Source of the DNA: JACMQX01 sp044225675
Lineage (GTDB): Bacteria > Pseudomonadota > Gammaproteobacteria > Burkholderiales > Burkholderiaceae_C
Length of the DNA: 64,000 nt
Assembly: GCA_044225675.1 (NCBI GenBank)
Contig: JBGAIH010000016.1
Coordinates: forward strand, 1 to 64,000
Direction of reading: 5' to 3'
The first letter of the stretch is position 1. Every line of letters begins with the position of its first letter. Positions 17,113 through 25,129 of this stretch are shown here, piece by piece. Position numbers and translations under genes: made by a program. The notes beneath the pieces are model-generated. The model did no database searches. It saw only the letters and a list, made by a program, of their open reading frames with translations, and was not told the DNA's origin.

Positions 17113-18563
17113 CCATGAGCACTCCCGCATTGATCCAGGGCTATGAAGTCGTGATCGGCTTCGAGACGCACGCCCAGCTGTCCACCCAGAGCAAGATCTT
17201 CAGCCGCGCGCCGACGGCCTTTGGCGCCGCGCCCAACACCCAGGCCTGCGCGGTCGACCTCGCGCTGCCCGGCACGCTGCCGGTGATGAACCGGGGCGCG
17301 GTCGAGCGCGCGATCGAGTTCGGCCTCGCGGTCGGCTCGCAGATCGCGCCGCGCAGCATCTTTGCGCGCAAGAACTACTTCTACCCCGACCTGCCCAAGG
17401 GCTACCAGATCAGCCAGTACGAGATCCCCGTGGTGCAGGGCGGCGCGGTCGAGTTCTACCTCGGCGACGAGAAGCGCACGGTGCGCCTGGTGCGCGCCCA
17501 CCTGGAGGAGGACGCCGGCAAGTCGCTGCACGAGGACTTCGTCGGCCAGAGCGGCATCGACCTCAACCGCGCGGGCACGCCGCTGCTGGAGATCGTGACC
17601 GAGCCCGACATGCGCTCGTCGGCCGAGGCCGTGGCCTATGCACGCGAGCTGCACAAGATCGTCACCTGGATCGGCATCTGCGACGGCAACATGCAGGAGG
17701 GTTCGTTCCGCTGCGACGCCAACGTGTCGGTGCGCAAGCCCGGCGCGCCCCTGGGCACGCGCCGCGAGATCAAGAACCTCAACAGCTTCAAGTTCATGCA
17801 GCAGGCGATCGACTACGAGATCCGCTGGCAGATCGAGCAGATCGAGGACGGCCACGCGATCCAGCAGGCCACGGTGCTGTTCGACCCGGACACCGGCGAG
17901 ACCCGCGCCATGCGCACCAAGGAAGACGCCGCCGACTACCGCTACTTTCCCGACCCCGACCTGCCGCCGCTGGTGGTGGCGCCCGAGTGGGTGGAGCGCG
18001 TGCGCGCGGCCATGCCCGAGCTGCCGCGCGTGAGGGCCGCGCGCTTCGTCGCCGACTACGGCCTGCCCGAGTACGACGCCACCACGCTCACCCAGAGCAA
18101 GGCCATGGCCGGCTATTTCGAGGACGTGGCGCGCGCCAGCGGCCAGCCCAAGCTCGCGAGCAACTGGATCATGGGCGAGGTCTCGCGCCGCCTGAACAGC
18201 GGCGAAGTGACGATGGAGCAGCTGCCCGTCTCGGCCACGCAGCTGGCGCAGCTCATCGGCCGCATCGCCGACGGCACCATCTCCAACAACGCGGGCAAGC
18301 AGGTGTTCGAGGCCCTGTGGAACCACGAAGGCCCCGACGCCGACGCGATCATCGAAGCGCGCGGCCTGCGCCAGATGAACGACACCGGCGAGCTCGAGAA
18401 GATTCTTGACGACGTGATCGCGGCCAATGCCGACAACGTCGCGCAGTACCGCGCCGGCAAGGACAAGGCCTTCAACGCGCTGGTCGGTCAGGCCATGAAG
18501 GCGAGCAAGGGCAAGGCCAATCCGGCCCAGGTCAACGCTTTGCTGAAGAAGAAGCTGGGCTAG
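17109..18563 (+). CDS. gatB: Aspartyl/glutamyl-tRNA amidotransferase subunit B
   Basis: The subunit that binds misacylated tRNA and activates its carboxylate with ATP. It has 484 residues. The N-terminal domain starts YEVVIGFETHAQLSTQSKIF and contains YPDLPKGYQISQYE, DLNRAGTPLLEIVTEPDMRS and GNMQEGSFRCDANVSVR. The C-terminal YqeY-like tail is present (MKASKGKANPAQVNALLKKKLG). An in-frame ATG at 17115 is an alternative start. The 3' end overlaps the convergent DUF4124 gene by 32 bases. Confidence 0.97.
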   Translation: MTMSTPALIQGYEVVIGFETHAQLSTQSKIFSRAPTAFGAAPNTQACAVDLALPGTLPVMNRGAVERAIEFGLAVGSQIAPRSIFARKNYFYPDLPKGYQISQYEIPVVQGGAVEFYLGDEKRTVRLVRAHLEEDAGKSLHEDFVGQSGIDLNRAGTPLLEIVTEPDMRSSAEAVAYARELHKIVTWIGICDGNMQEGSFRCDANVSVRKPGAPLGTRREIKNLNSFKFMQQAIDYEIRWQIEQIEDGHAIQQATVLFDPDTGETRAMRTKEDAADYRYFPDPDLPPLVVAPEWVERVRAAMPELPRVRAARFVADYGLPEYDATTLTQSKAMAGYFEDVARASGQPKLASNWIMGEVSRRLNSGEVTMEQLPVSATQLAQLIGRIADGTISNNAGKQVFEALWNHEGPDADAIIEARGLRQMNDTGELEKILDDVIAANADNVAQYRAGKDKAFNALVGQAMKASKGKANPAQVNALLKKKLG

Positions 18564-19242
18564 GCGCCGGCCCTGCGCCTGCGGCCGGCAGCTTGAGCAG
18601 CCATAGCTGCTTGAGCTTGACGAGCTCCTCGTCGAAGCGCGTGTTCACGCGCTTCTTCTCGCCTTCCTGGTCGGCGATGAAGCGCTTCTGGACGGCCATG
18701 CTGCGGTCGTTTTCCTCGACCTGCCGGCGCACGTAGGGCGGCGCCTTGCTGGCGTCACCCTTGTAGAACTCGAGCTCGGCGTCGATGGCCTTGCGCTGCG
18801 CGATCAGCTCGCCCACGCGCTTGTTGGCGGCCTTCATGACCTCGTCGACCTGGTTGAGCGCCTCCTGGCGTTCCTTGTCGTGGGCGGCGCGGTCGGGATA
18901 GCGGGTGAGCAGCGCGCGGTCGCGGCGCTTTTCCTCGGCTTCGCGGGCGCGCTCGGCGGCTTCCTGCTTCTCTTTTTCTTCCTGGCGGGCCCGCTCCTCC
19001 GCGGTCAGTGACGGGCCGATCTGGCGGCGCACCGTGCCGCTCTGGTTGAGTTCCTTCTGGACGCGGTCGATGCAGTCGATGATGGGGCGGTCGGACGTGA
19101 TGCGCCGGCCCTTGGCATCGACACAGGTGTAGATGCCGCCCTGCTGGGTCTGCTGCGCCATGGCATGGCCGGCCCACAGGCCCACCGCCACCAGCGCCAG
19201 CGAATTCAAGGCGGTTGCCAACACTGTTGTCGTCCTTTGCAT
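18532..19242 (-). CDS. Exported DUF4124 domain protein with long coiled coil
   Basis: A 236-residue protein of unknown function. ATG 19242 begins a signal peptide (MQRTTTVLATALNSLALVAV, cleaved after about residue 30 at AMAQ). A DUF4124-type segment follows, GGIYTCVDAKGRRITSDRPI, with a paired Cys in DCIDRVQKEL. From about residue 80 a highly charged coiled coil runs to 165 (ERARQEEKEKQEAAERAREAEEKRR), with a second helical part to about 215. It is likely periplasmic. The 3' end overlaps gatB on the other strand, so the two transcripts are antisense to each other there. Confidence 0.85.
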   Translation of the reverse strand: MQRTTTVLATALNSLALVAVGLWAGHAMAQQTQQGGIYTCVDAKGRRITSDRPIIDCIDRVQKELNQSGTVRRQIGPSLTAEERARQEEKEKQEAAERAREAEEKRRDRALLTRYPDRAAHDKERQEALNQVDEVMKAANKRVGELIAQRKAIDAELEFYKGDASKAPPYVRRQVEENDRSMAVQKRFIADQEGEKKRVNTRFDEELVKLKQLWLLKLPAAGAGPAPSPASSSAKR

Positions 19243-19265
19243 AAAAGGCAGGCGCCCGTCGCCCG

Positions 19266-19946
19266 TCAATCAACTCCGTAGCGTTCCCGATAGGCCAGCA
19301 CGCGTGCATGGTGGTCCCCCACCGCGTCGGCGCTCCGGCTCGACAGATACTGCAGCAAATCCGACAGCTTCGCAATCGCGCAGACCTGAAGCCCCAGCTG
19401 GTCCCTGACATACTGCACGGCGCTGTGGTTCACATCCACACCGTTTTCGGTCGCCTTTTCCTGCCGGTCCAGCGCAATCGCGACGGCATGCGGCGTGGCC
19501 CCGGCGGCCCGGATGATCGCGATCGATTCGCGCGCCGCCGTACCTGCCGACATCACGTCGTCGACGATCAGGACCTTGCCTTGGACCGGCGCGCCCACCA
19601 AAGTTCCGCCCTCGCCATGGTCCTTGGCTTCCTTGCGGTTGTAGGCATAGGGCACGTTGCGGCCGAGCCGGGCCAGCTCCACCGCCACGACGGCGGCCAG
19701 CGGAATGCCCTTGTAGGCCGGGCCGAAGATCATGTCGAACGCGATGCCGCTGTCCAGGATGCGCCGTGCATAGAATTGCGCGAGCCGCCCGAGCTTCTCG
19801 CCGTCGTCGAACAGCCCGGCGTTGAAGAAATACGGGCTCATCCGCCCGGCCTTGGTCTTGAACTCACCAAAGCGCAGCACGCCGGCATCCACCGAGAATT
19901 GCACGAAATCCTGGGCCAGCGCATCGCTGCCCGACTCGACCACCAT
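19266..19946 (-). CDS. pyrE: Orotate phosphoribosyltransferase
   Basis: Makes OMP from orotate and PRPP in pyrimidine synthesis. ATG 19946 gives MVVESGSDALAQDFVQFSVD, and the protein is 226 residues, close to the usual 213-225. The PRPP-binding loop VLIVDDVMSAGTAARESI lies near residue 130. KTKAGRMSPYFFNAG near residue 30 and YNRKEAKDHGEGG, the catalytic flexible loop, are intact. The start codon shares bases with the start of the divergent exonuclease III gene. The next gene downstream on this strand is the DUF4124 protein, 23 bases away. Confidence 0.96.
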   Translation of the reverse strand: MVVESGSDALAQDFVQFSVDAGVLRFGEFKTKAGRMSPYFFNAGLFDDGEKLGRLAQFYARRILDSGIAFDMIFGPAYKGIPLAAVVAVELARLGRNVPYAYNRKEAKDHGEGGTLVGAPVQGKVLIVDDVMSAGTAARESIAIIRAAGATPHAVAIALDRQEKATENGVDVNHSAVQYVRDQLGLQVCAIAKLSDLLQYLSSRSADAVGDHHARVLAYRERYGVD

Positions 19947-20748
19947 GGGGAATTCCTTGTTCAAACTGACCAGCCTCAACCTCAACGGCATCCGATCCGC
20001 CGCCACCAAGGGCGTCGAGGCCTGGATCGCCAAGACGTCGCCGGATTGTATTTGCATGCAGGAAATCAAGGCCCAGGCCGCAGATGTGAGTGGCCGCTTC
20101 GAGCAGATGGCCGGCCTGCGGGGGCACTTTCACTTTGCCGAGAAGAAGGGCTATTCGGGCGTGGCGGTCTACACGAAGCACGAGCCCAGCGAAGTGCGTG
20201 TCGGCTATGGCTCCAGCGAGTTCGATGCCGAGGGCCGGTATGTGGAGCTGCGCTTCGACACGCCGGCACGCAAGCTGTCGATCATCAGCTGCTACTTTCC
20301 GAGCGGCTCCTCGGGCGAGGAGCGGCAGGCGGCCAAGTTCCGTTTCCTCGACGAGTTCGACCCCTATCTGCTGCAGCTGCGGCAGTCGCGCGAGTTCATC
20401 CTGTGCGGCGACATCAACATCGCCCACAAGGAGCAGGATCTCAAGAACTGGCGCAGCAACCAGAAGAACAGCGGCTTCCTGCCCGAAGAGCGTGCGTGGA
20501 TGAGCAAGCTGCTGGGCGAGACCGGCCTGGTCGACGTCTACCGCCTGCTCCAACCCACGGCCACCGACACCTCCTACACCTGGTGGAGCAACCGAGGCCA
20601 GGCCTATGCCAAGAACGTCGGCTGGCGGCTCGACTACCACCTGGCCACGCCGGCACTCGCCGCGCTGGCCCGCTCCGAGGCCATCTACAAGGCCGAGAAA
20701 TTCTCCGACCACGCGCCGATCACGGTGGAGTACGACTTCCGGCTGTGA
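19945..20748 (+). CDS. xth: Exodeoxyribonuclease III family DNase
   Basis: An AP endonuclease/3'-5' exonuclease of the EEP fold used in base-excision repair. Motifs are intact: SLNLNGIRS at the N-terminus, CMQEIKAQ with the metal-binding Glu, CYFPSGSSGEER, CGDINIAHKEQDLKNW and the C-terminal FSDHAPITVEYDF with Asp-His. From ATG 19945 the protein has 267 residues. An in-frame TTG at 19957, preceded by GGGGAA, would give LFKLTSLNLNG; as I recall, homologues begin at this point, so the TTG may be the real start. Either way the gene begins inside or beside the pyrE start on the other strand. Confidence 0.93.
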   Translation: MGNSLFKLTSLNLNGIRSAATKGVEAWIAKTSPDCICMQEIKAQAADVSGRFEQMAGLRGHFHFAEKKGYSGVAVYTKHEPSEVRVGYGSSEFDAEGRYVELRFDTPARKLSIISCYFPSGSSGEERQAAKFRFLDEFDPYLLQLRQSREFILCGDINIAHKEQDLKNWRSNQKNSGFLPEERAWMSKLLGETGLVDVYRLLQPTATDTSYTWWSNRGQAYAKNVGWRLDYHLATPALAALARSEAIYKAEKFSDHAPITVEYDFRL

Positions 20749-20923
20749 GTGGCGGGAACCGCCCGGACCTGCGGGCTGTTCCCGCTCTTTGCGCCCCCGT
20801 GCAGCCGGCACCGCTGCAGCTGTCGGATCACGGTACTCCCGGGTCTTGCGTCGCCGTTCTACCCAGCCCGTCGCGGCCTGTCGCGCGCACGGACCCTTCT
20901 TCCTGCGCGGGCCGGCGCGGCGC

Positions 20924-21556
20924 CTACAGCGCCATGGCCGGCCGCTGCGCCATCGCGGCGCGCCAGCGCATCAGATGGGGATGCCCGTCATCGGGCCGGA
21001 CCTTCACCACCCGCGCAAAGTCCATCGCCACCACGGCGGTGATGTCGGCGATGCTGAAGGCCTCGCCCGCCACATGCGCATGGTGCGCGAGCTGCGCGTC
21101 CAGCGTGGTGAAGAAGTGCCGCACCCGCGCGACGCCGCGCTCGGCCAGTTCGGGGATCTGCGCGTAGTCCACCGGGCCCGGCAGCGCGCGGTTGGTCATG
21201 GCGGGCGAGCCGTTGCGCAGGGCCTCGGCAATGGCCAGCAGGCCCTCGAACTCGACGCGCCAGTTCCAGCTGGCGATCGCCGCCTTCTCGATCGGGGTGG
21301 TGCCGCACAGCGGCGGTTGCGGATAGGCGGCCTCGACCCAGGCGGCGATCGCGGCGTTGTCGGTGAGCACCGCGCCGTCCTCCGTCTTGAGCGCCGGCAC
21401 GGTGCACTGCGGGTTGATCCGGCGGAACGCCTCGCCCAGCTGCTCGCCCTTGCGCAGGTCGACCTGCACCGTGTGGTGGGTCACTCCTTTTTCCGCGAGC
21501 AGGATGCGGGCACGCCGCGGACTGGGAGCGGTGGCGCAGTCGTAGAGCGTGATCAC
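20924..21556 (-). CDS. Glutathione S-transferase family protein
   Basis: A 210-residue cytosolic GST. The thioredoxin-like N-terminal domain (MITLYDCATAPSPRRARILL) has SPRRAR at the catalytic Ser position, the TVPALKTEDG cis-Pro motif near residue 53 and DNAAIAAWVEAAYP for glutathione binding. The helical C-terminal domain starts near residue 87. The ATG overlaps the stop of the upstream yghU-like gene by four bases (ATGA), so the two GST-fold genes form a coupled pair. Substrate unknown. The 175 bases between its stop and the convergent xth gene hold nothing recognised. Confidence 0.9.
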   Translation of the reverse strand: MITLYDCATAPSPRRARILLAEKGVTHHTVQVDLRKGEQLGEAFRRINPQCTVPALKTEDGAVLTDNAAIAAWVEAAYPQPPLCGTTPIEKAAIASWNWRVEFEGLLAIAEALRNGSPAMTNRALPGPVDYAQIPELAERGVARVRHFFTTLDAQLAHHAHVAGEAFSIADITAVVAMDFARVVKVRPDDGHPHLMRWRAAMAQRPAMAL

Positions 21557-22413
21557 AGCTTGTCCTGGGTGCGGGTGTCGAAGTCGGCGGCGTCATGCCG
21601 CTCATGGAGCTGGCTCGACGGCGCACCCCAGGTGCGGTTGACCATGCGGCCGCGCTGCGCACCCGGCCGCTGGGCGATGGCGTCGGCCCAGCGCAGCACG
21701 TGGCGATAGTCCTGCACCTGCAGAAACTCACCCGCCTCGTAGAGCTGACCCTTGGCGAGCGCGCCATACCAGGGCCAGATGGCGATGTCGGCAATCGTGT
21801 AGTCGTCGCCGGCCACATAGGCGCTTTCGGCGAGGCGCCGGTCGAGCACGTCCATCTGACGCTTGACCTCCATGGCGTAGCGGTCGATGGCGTACTCGAT
21901 CTTCTCGGGCGCGTAGGCGTAGAAGTGGCCGAAGCCGCCGCCCAGGAAGGGCGCGCTGCCCATCTGCCAGAACAGCCACGACAGGCACTCGGCCCGCGCT
22001 GCGCCGCCGGACGGCACCAGCGCGCCGAACTTCTCGGCCAGGTACAGCAGGATGGCGCCCGACTCGAACACCCGCACGGGCGCAGCGCCACTGCGGTCCA
22101 CGAGCACCGGAATCTTGGAGTTCGGATTGGCCTCGACGAAGCCGCTTGAAAACTGCTCGCCCTCGTTGATGCGGATGAGCCAGGCGTCGTACTCCGCGCC
22201 CGCGTGGCCCAGGGCCAGCAGCTCTTCGAGCATCACCGTGACCTTCACGCCATTGGGCGTGGCCAGGGAATACACCTGCATCGGGTGGCGGCCGACCGGC
22301 AGCGCCTTGTCGTGCGTGGGCCCGGCCACCGGGCGGTTGATGCTGGCAAAACGCCCACCGCTGGGCTTGGGGGTCCAGATCGGGGGCGGCGTGTAGGTTG
22401 GCGAAGAGTTCAC
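21553..22413 (-). CDS. yghU: Glutathione-dependent disulfide-bond oxidoreductase (YghU-like, Nu-class GST)
   Basis: A 286-residue protein closely matching the YghU pattern: PVAGPTHDKALPVGRHPMQV, SLATPNGVKVTVMLEELLAL, YDAWLIRINEGEQFSSGFVE, NPNSKIPVL, APFLGGGFGHFYAYAPEKIE and the C-terminal QLHERHDAADF. Such enzymes bind two glutathiones and reduce disulfides. I chose GTG 22413 (MNSSPTYTPPPIWTPKPSGG) because the family starts about there; an in-frame codon at 22467 would add 18 unrelated residues. It is coupled to the next GST gene by a four-base overlap. Confidence 0.92.
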   Translation of the reverse strand: MNSSPTYTPPPIWTPKPSGGRFASINRPVAGPTHDKALPVGRHPMQVYSLATPNGVKVTVMLEELLALGHAGAEYDAWLIRINEGEQFSSGFVEANPNSKIPVLVDRSGAAPVRVFESGAILLYLAEKFGALVPSGGAARAECLSWLFWQMGSAPFLGGGFGHFYAYAPEKIEYAIDRYAMEVKRQMDVLDRRLAESAYVAGDDYTIADIAIWPWYGALAKGQLYEAGEFLQVQDYRHVLRWADAIAQRPGAQRGRMVNRTWGAPSSQLHERHDAADFDTRTQDKL

Positions 22414-22537
22414 GGCGAGAACCTGCAATGGAACGGGAGGGCGTCCATCGTAGTACGGGTCGGCCAATCGTGCTCGGCAGCCCGGGGCAGCGCCTACCCG
22501 TCCGCTGCACCGCCTCCCGCCGCGGCCGGAGCAGCGC

Positions 22538-22906
22538 CTACTGCATCGAATGCAGCCCGATCATGTTGCCCTCGGTATCGATCACGAGGGCGATGAAGCC
22601 GTAGGGACCGATCGACATCTTGGCCCGCTGCAGCCGGCCGCCGGCCTGCTGCGCCTTGGCGGCCTCGACCGCGCAGTCGGTGCAGTGGAAGTACAGCAGC
22701 GTACTGTTGCCGCCCGACGGAAAGCCCGGCATCTTCACGAGCGCGCCCGCCGAGCCGTAGGTGGACTGGTCCATGGGGAAGGCCCACATGTCCAGCTCCG
22801 CGTTGTCGAGCTTCGACAGCTGCCCGCCGAAGACGGACTCATAGAACGCCTTGGCACGCGCCATGTCGTCCACGTAGATTTCGAACCAGCCGACCGGATT
22901 GCCCAT
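22538..22906 (-). CDS. VOC-family (glyoxalase-like) protein
   Basis: A 122-residue single VOC domain protein. ATG 22906 gives MGNPVGWFEIYVDDMARAKA, the usual start of this subfamily, with YESVFGG next and NMIGLHSMQ at the end. Metal-ligand positions in this branch vary: Glu of FEIYV is present, while other ligand positions are not clear, so enzymatic activity is uncertain. AGCGGAG lies just upstream as a ribosome-binding site. The long upstream open frame to 23134 has no domain and is rejected. Its function cannot be inferred from its neighbours. Confidence 0.87.
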   Translation of the reverse strand: MGNPVGWFEIYVDDMARAKAFYESVFGGQLSKLDNAELDMWAFPMDQSTYGSAGALVKMPGFPSGGNSTLLYFHCTDCAVEAAKAQQAGGRLQRAKMSIGPYGFIALVIDTEGNMIGLHSMQ

Positions 22907-22988
22907 GATGAATCTCCGCTGTAGGTTGTGAAAAGGACTGGCCGGGAGCTTACTGAAGCGCGCAGCGAAAGGCCAGCCCGACGGCGGA

Positions 22989-23345
22989 CTAGGTCTTGCG
23001 CGCGGCGCGCCATGCGCGCAGCCAACCGCCCGACAGCACGAAGCGCGGGAAGGTGATCCACTGCTCCAGCACGAGGCGCGAGACTGCGTTGGCGGGGCCG
23101 CTGAAGGGCACGGACGGGTTGGCTTCCACGCCATGGCCGCGCCCCTGCACGGCCAGCGACACGCCCATCGCGGTCATGCCGCCGAGCGCGAGCCATCCGG
23201 AGCGCTGGAACAGCGCCAGCACCGCCGCGACATTGCCGGCAAGGAACAGGGGCACCACCACGATGTGGAGCAGGAGATTGGCGCGCGACTGGTGGTAGCG
23301 GGTGTAGTCGGCCCATTGCCAGCGCAGCAACTGAGCAGGTGTCAT
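22989..23345 (-). CDS. Small membrane protein resembling the Mpo1/DUF962 family
   Basis: A 118-residue protein. ATG 23345 is preceded by AAAGGATC. It contains DYTRYHQSRANLLLHIVVVP near residue 13, matching the Y-x3-H-x4-N-x3-H pattern of Mpo1-like (DUF962) proteins, in which the His residues bind iron for fatty-acid alpha-oxidation. A second conserved block is GHGVEANPSVPFSGPANAVS. Two hydrophobic segments (LLLHIVVVPLFLAGNVAAVL, LALGGMTAMGVSLAV) are membrane spans. The family assignment is by motif resemblance only; a non-enzymatic membrane protein cannot be excluded. Confidence 0.7.
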   Translation of the reverse strand: MTPAQLLRWQWADYTRYHQSRANLLLHIVVVPLFLAGNVAAVLALFQRSGWLALGGMTAMGVSLAVQGRGHGVEANPSVPFSGPANAVSRLVLEQWITFPRFVLSGGWLRAWRAARKT

Positions 23346-23554
23346 GGCGGATCCTTTGGACGGGGAGTGAGGTGACGTGATGTGCGGAGCATAGTGCGGA
23401 TCGCGACGCACGATCCACCTGGGGCGGCGGGTGCTCCGCCGCGTCGGCGTGGCCGGGGCGTGTAGGACCGCGCCTACGCACAAACCGCGCTGCGTCTTGT
23501 GCCCGCAGCGACCGCACGCATGCACCATGATGGCATGTTGAACAGGAGACAGCC

Positions 23555-23767
23555 ATGACACAGAACGGACGCATTGTCGGCACAGTCGAGTTTCGCCCCG
23601 GAGACGGCGCCGCCATGCCGATTCCACCCGGGCCGGTCGAGGTCGAGATCGGCTATGCCGACGCGACGCTGAGCTGGAGCGAAGGCGACGCACCCGGTTC
23701 CGCCGCCATGCCCCTGGCAGAGTTCCGGCGCTACGTGGCCGAGGGCGCCATCAAGCTGCCGAACTGA
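23555..23767 (+). CDS. Small conserved-type hypothetical protein (70 aa)
   Basis: A 70-residue acidic protein without membrane segments or known domain: MTQNGRIVGTVEFRPGDGAA, then PIPPGPVEVEIGYADATLSW, ending LAEFRRYVAEGAIKLPN. AGGAGACAGCC before ATG 23555 is a strong ribosome-binding site, which supports translation. The alternating beta-strand look and the helical C-terminus suggest a small folded domain. It stands alone between a divergent membrane-protein gene and a convergent macro-domain gene. Confidence 0.75.
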   Translation: MTQNGRIVGTVEFRPGDGAAMPIPPGPVEVEIGYADATLSWSEGDAPGSAAMPLAEFRRYVAEGAIKLPN

Positions 23768-23799
23768 CTGCCGCACTGAATGCCGCACTGAATGCCGAA
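23764..23799. repeat. Three tandem 12-bp repeats after the 70-aa gene
   Basis: Three copies of CTGAATGCCGCA (with single changes in copies 1 and 3) directly follow the coding region; copy 1 includes the stop codon. The array fills the gap to the convergent macro-domain gene. Confidence 0.75.
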
Positions 23800-23806
23800 C
23801 TGAACC

Positions 23807-24277
23807 TCACCACGATCTGAACCGCACCACAGTCACGTCGGCAGGCGAGTCGAGTGTCTGGAGCCGCTCGAGCATCAGGTGGAGCGCGCCGTCTTCACCG
23901 AATCCGCCCGTGCCCGCGCCGATCACCGGGAATGCAACGCTGCGAAACCCCTGGGCGTTCACCAGCGCCAGAGCCGCCGACACCGAGTCCTGGATCGACG
24001 CCCTCGTCGATCGCCAGAACATGTTGATGCCCGCCACGTGAACGATGGCCTTGAACGGCAGGCGGCCCGCCGACGTGATAACCGCATCACCCAGGGGGAT
24101 CGGCCCCATCCTTCCCACTTCGATGAATGGCTGCAGGCCCCCACGGCGCTTGATCGCCCCTGACACGCCCTGCGGCCACAGCAGCCACCAGGGAATGATG
24201 TTGCGGTTCCATGGATTGACGATGACGTCGACGGACTGATCGAGAAGATCGCCGTCAACCAGCCGGGCAGTGATCAT
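23807..24277 (-). CDS. Macro-domain protein (ADP-ribose binding, possible deacylase)
   Basis: A 156-residue single macro domain. ATG 24277 gives MITARLVDGDLLDQSVDVIV followed by NPWNRNIIPWWLLWPQGVSG, the usual NxANxxL region in a divergent form. ITSAGRLPFKAIVHVAG and the C-terminal phosphate-binding loop VIGAGTGGFGEDGA are present. Macro domains bind ADP-ribose or O-acetyl-ADP-ribose, and some remove ADP-ribose from proteins. The catalytic Asn of the active branch is not obvious, so binding without hydrolysis is possible. It is not beside a DarT-type toxin or a sirtuin. The upstream open frame to 24484 is not needed. Confidence 0.85.
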   Translation of the reverse strand: MITARLVDGDLLDQSVDVIVNPWNRNIIPWWLLWPQGVSGAIKRRGGLQPFIEVGRMGPIPLGDAVITSAGRLPFKAIVHVAGINMFWRSTRASIQDSVSAALALVNAQGFRSVAFPVIGAGTGGFGEDGALHLMLERLQTLDSPADVTVVRFRSW

Positions 24278-24368
24278 GAGGCAGTGTACGGCGCGGTGCG
24301 CGCCATGGGAACTGTGCCACGCGCCGGCCGTCGGAGCCAGTGGCGCCCAGCCGCGCACCGCAATTGCG

Positions 24369-25106
24369 TCAGCGCCCCCGCTGGCCGACCCGCGCCTGAT
24401 GCACCTGGTGCAGCGTGATCTTGCGCACCTCGGCCTGGCTGGTTTCGATGTGGGCGCGCAGCAGCATGGCGGCCTGGTCGCCACGCTTGGCGCGGATGGC
24501 CTTGAGGATCTTGGCGTGTTCGTCGTAGGTGGCGTCGATGCGCGGCTGGCGGGTGAAGTCGAGCCGCCGGATGATGCGGATGCGGTCCGTCACGTCACGG
24601 TGAACCCGGGCCATCTCGGCATTGCCGGCGGCAGCCACGAGGCTGCAGTGGAACGACTCGTCCCACTGCGCCACCTGCACACCATCGGCGCTGCGCTCGG
24701 CCGCCGGGACGAGCCAGATCTTCTGCAACTGCTCGAGCAGCGTCCGGTTGACCCGCTCGCCGTCCTCGCACAGGCGGCGCGCGGCCGTGGTCTCCAGCAC
24801 CATGCGCAGGTCGTAGAGCTGCTCGAACTGGTCGAAGTCGAAGGGCAGCACGCGCCAGCCGCTGCGGAACAGAACCTCGACGAAGCCTTCCTGCTGCAGG
24901 CGGAACAGGGCCTGTCGCACGGGGGTGCGCGACACGCCCAGACGCTCGCTGATCTCGTTTTCGGTGAAGCGGTCGCCGGGCACGAGCTTGAAGTCGGCCA
25001 CGTCCTGCTTGAGCTGGTCATAGACCTCCTCGGCGCGGGAGCGAAAGGCCGTGGCGGCCGCAGCCGGCGCGGCGTCGTGGGAAGCAGGGGAATGCACGGC
25101 TGCCAT
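24369..25106 (-). CDS. GntR-family regulator with FCD domain, predicted repressor of the triuret/biuret cluster
   Basis: A 245-residue transcription factor. The N-terminal winged helix spans about residues 25-90 (RAEEVYDQLKQDVADFKLVP, then GDRFTENEISERLGVSRTPV with the recognition helix). The all-helical FCD effector domain follows, with likely metal ligands in DESFHCSLVAAAGN, YDEHAKIL and RAHIETSQ. ATG 25106 was chosen because upstream codons are not conserved in type. It is the last gene of the BMP transporter unit, 23 bases after the hydrolase stop. Two identical 12-bp palindromes over the promoters at 31519 and 37873 are the natural candidates for its operators. Autoregulation follows if that is right. 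Confidence 0.9.
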   Translation of the reverse strand: MAAVHSPASHDAAPAAAATAFRSRAEEVYDQLKQDVADFKLVPGDRFTENEISERLGVSRTPVRQALFRLQQEGFVEVLFRSGWRVLPFDFDQFEQLYDLRMVLETTAARRLCEDGERVNRTLLEQLQKIWLVPAAERSADGVQVAQWDESFHCSLVAAAGNAEMARVHRDVTDRIRIIRRLDFTRQPRIDATYDEHAKILKAIRAKRGDQAAMLLRAHIETSQAEVRKITLHQVHQARVGQRGR

Positions 25107-25129
25107 GTTAGCGCCCGGGCCGTGCGCCG

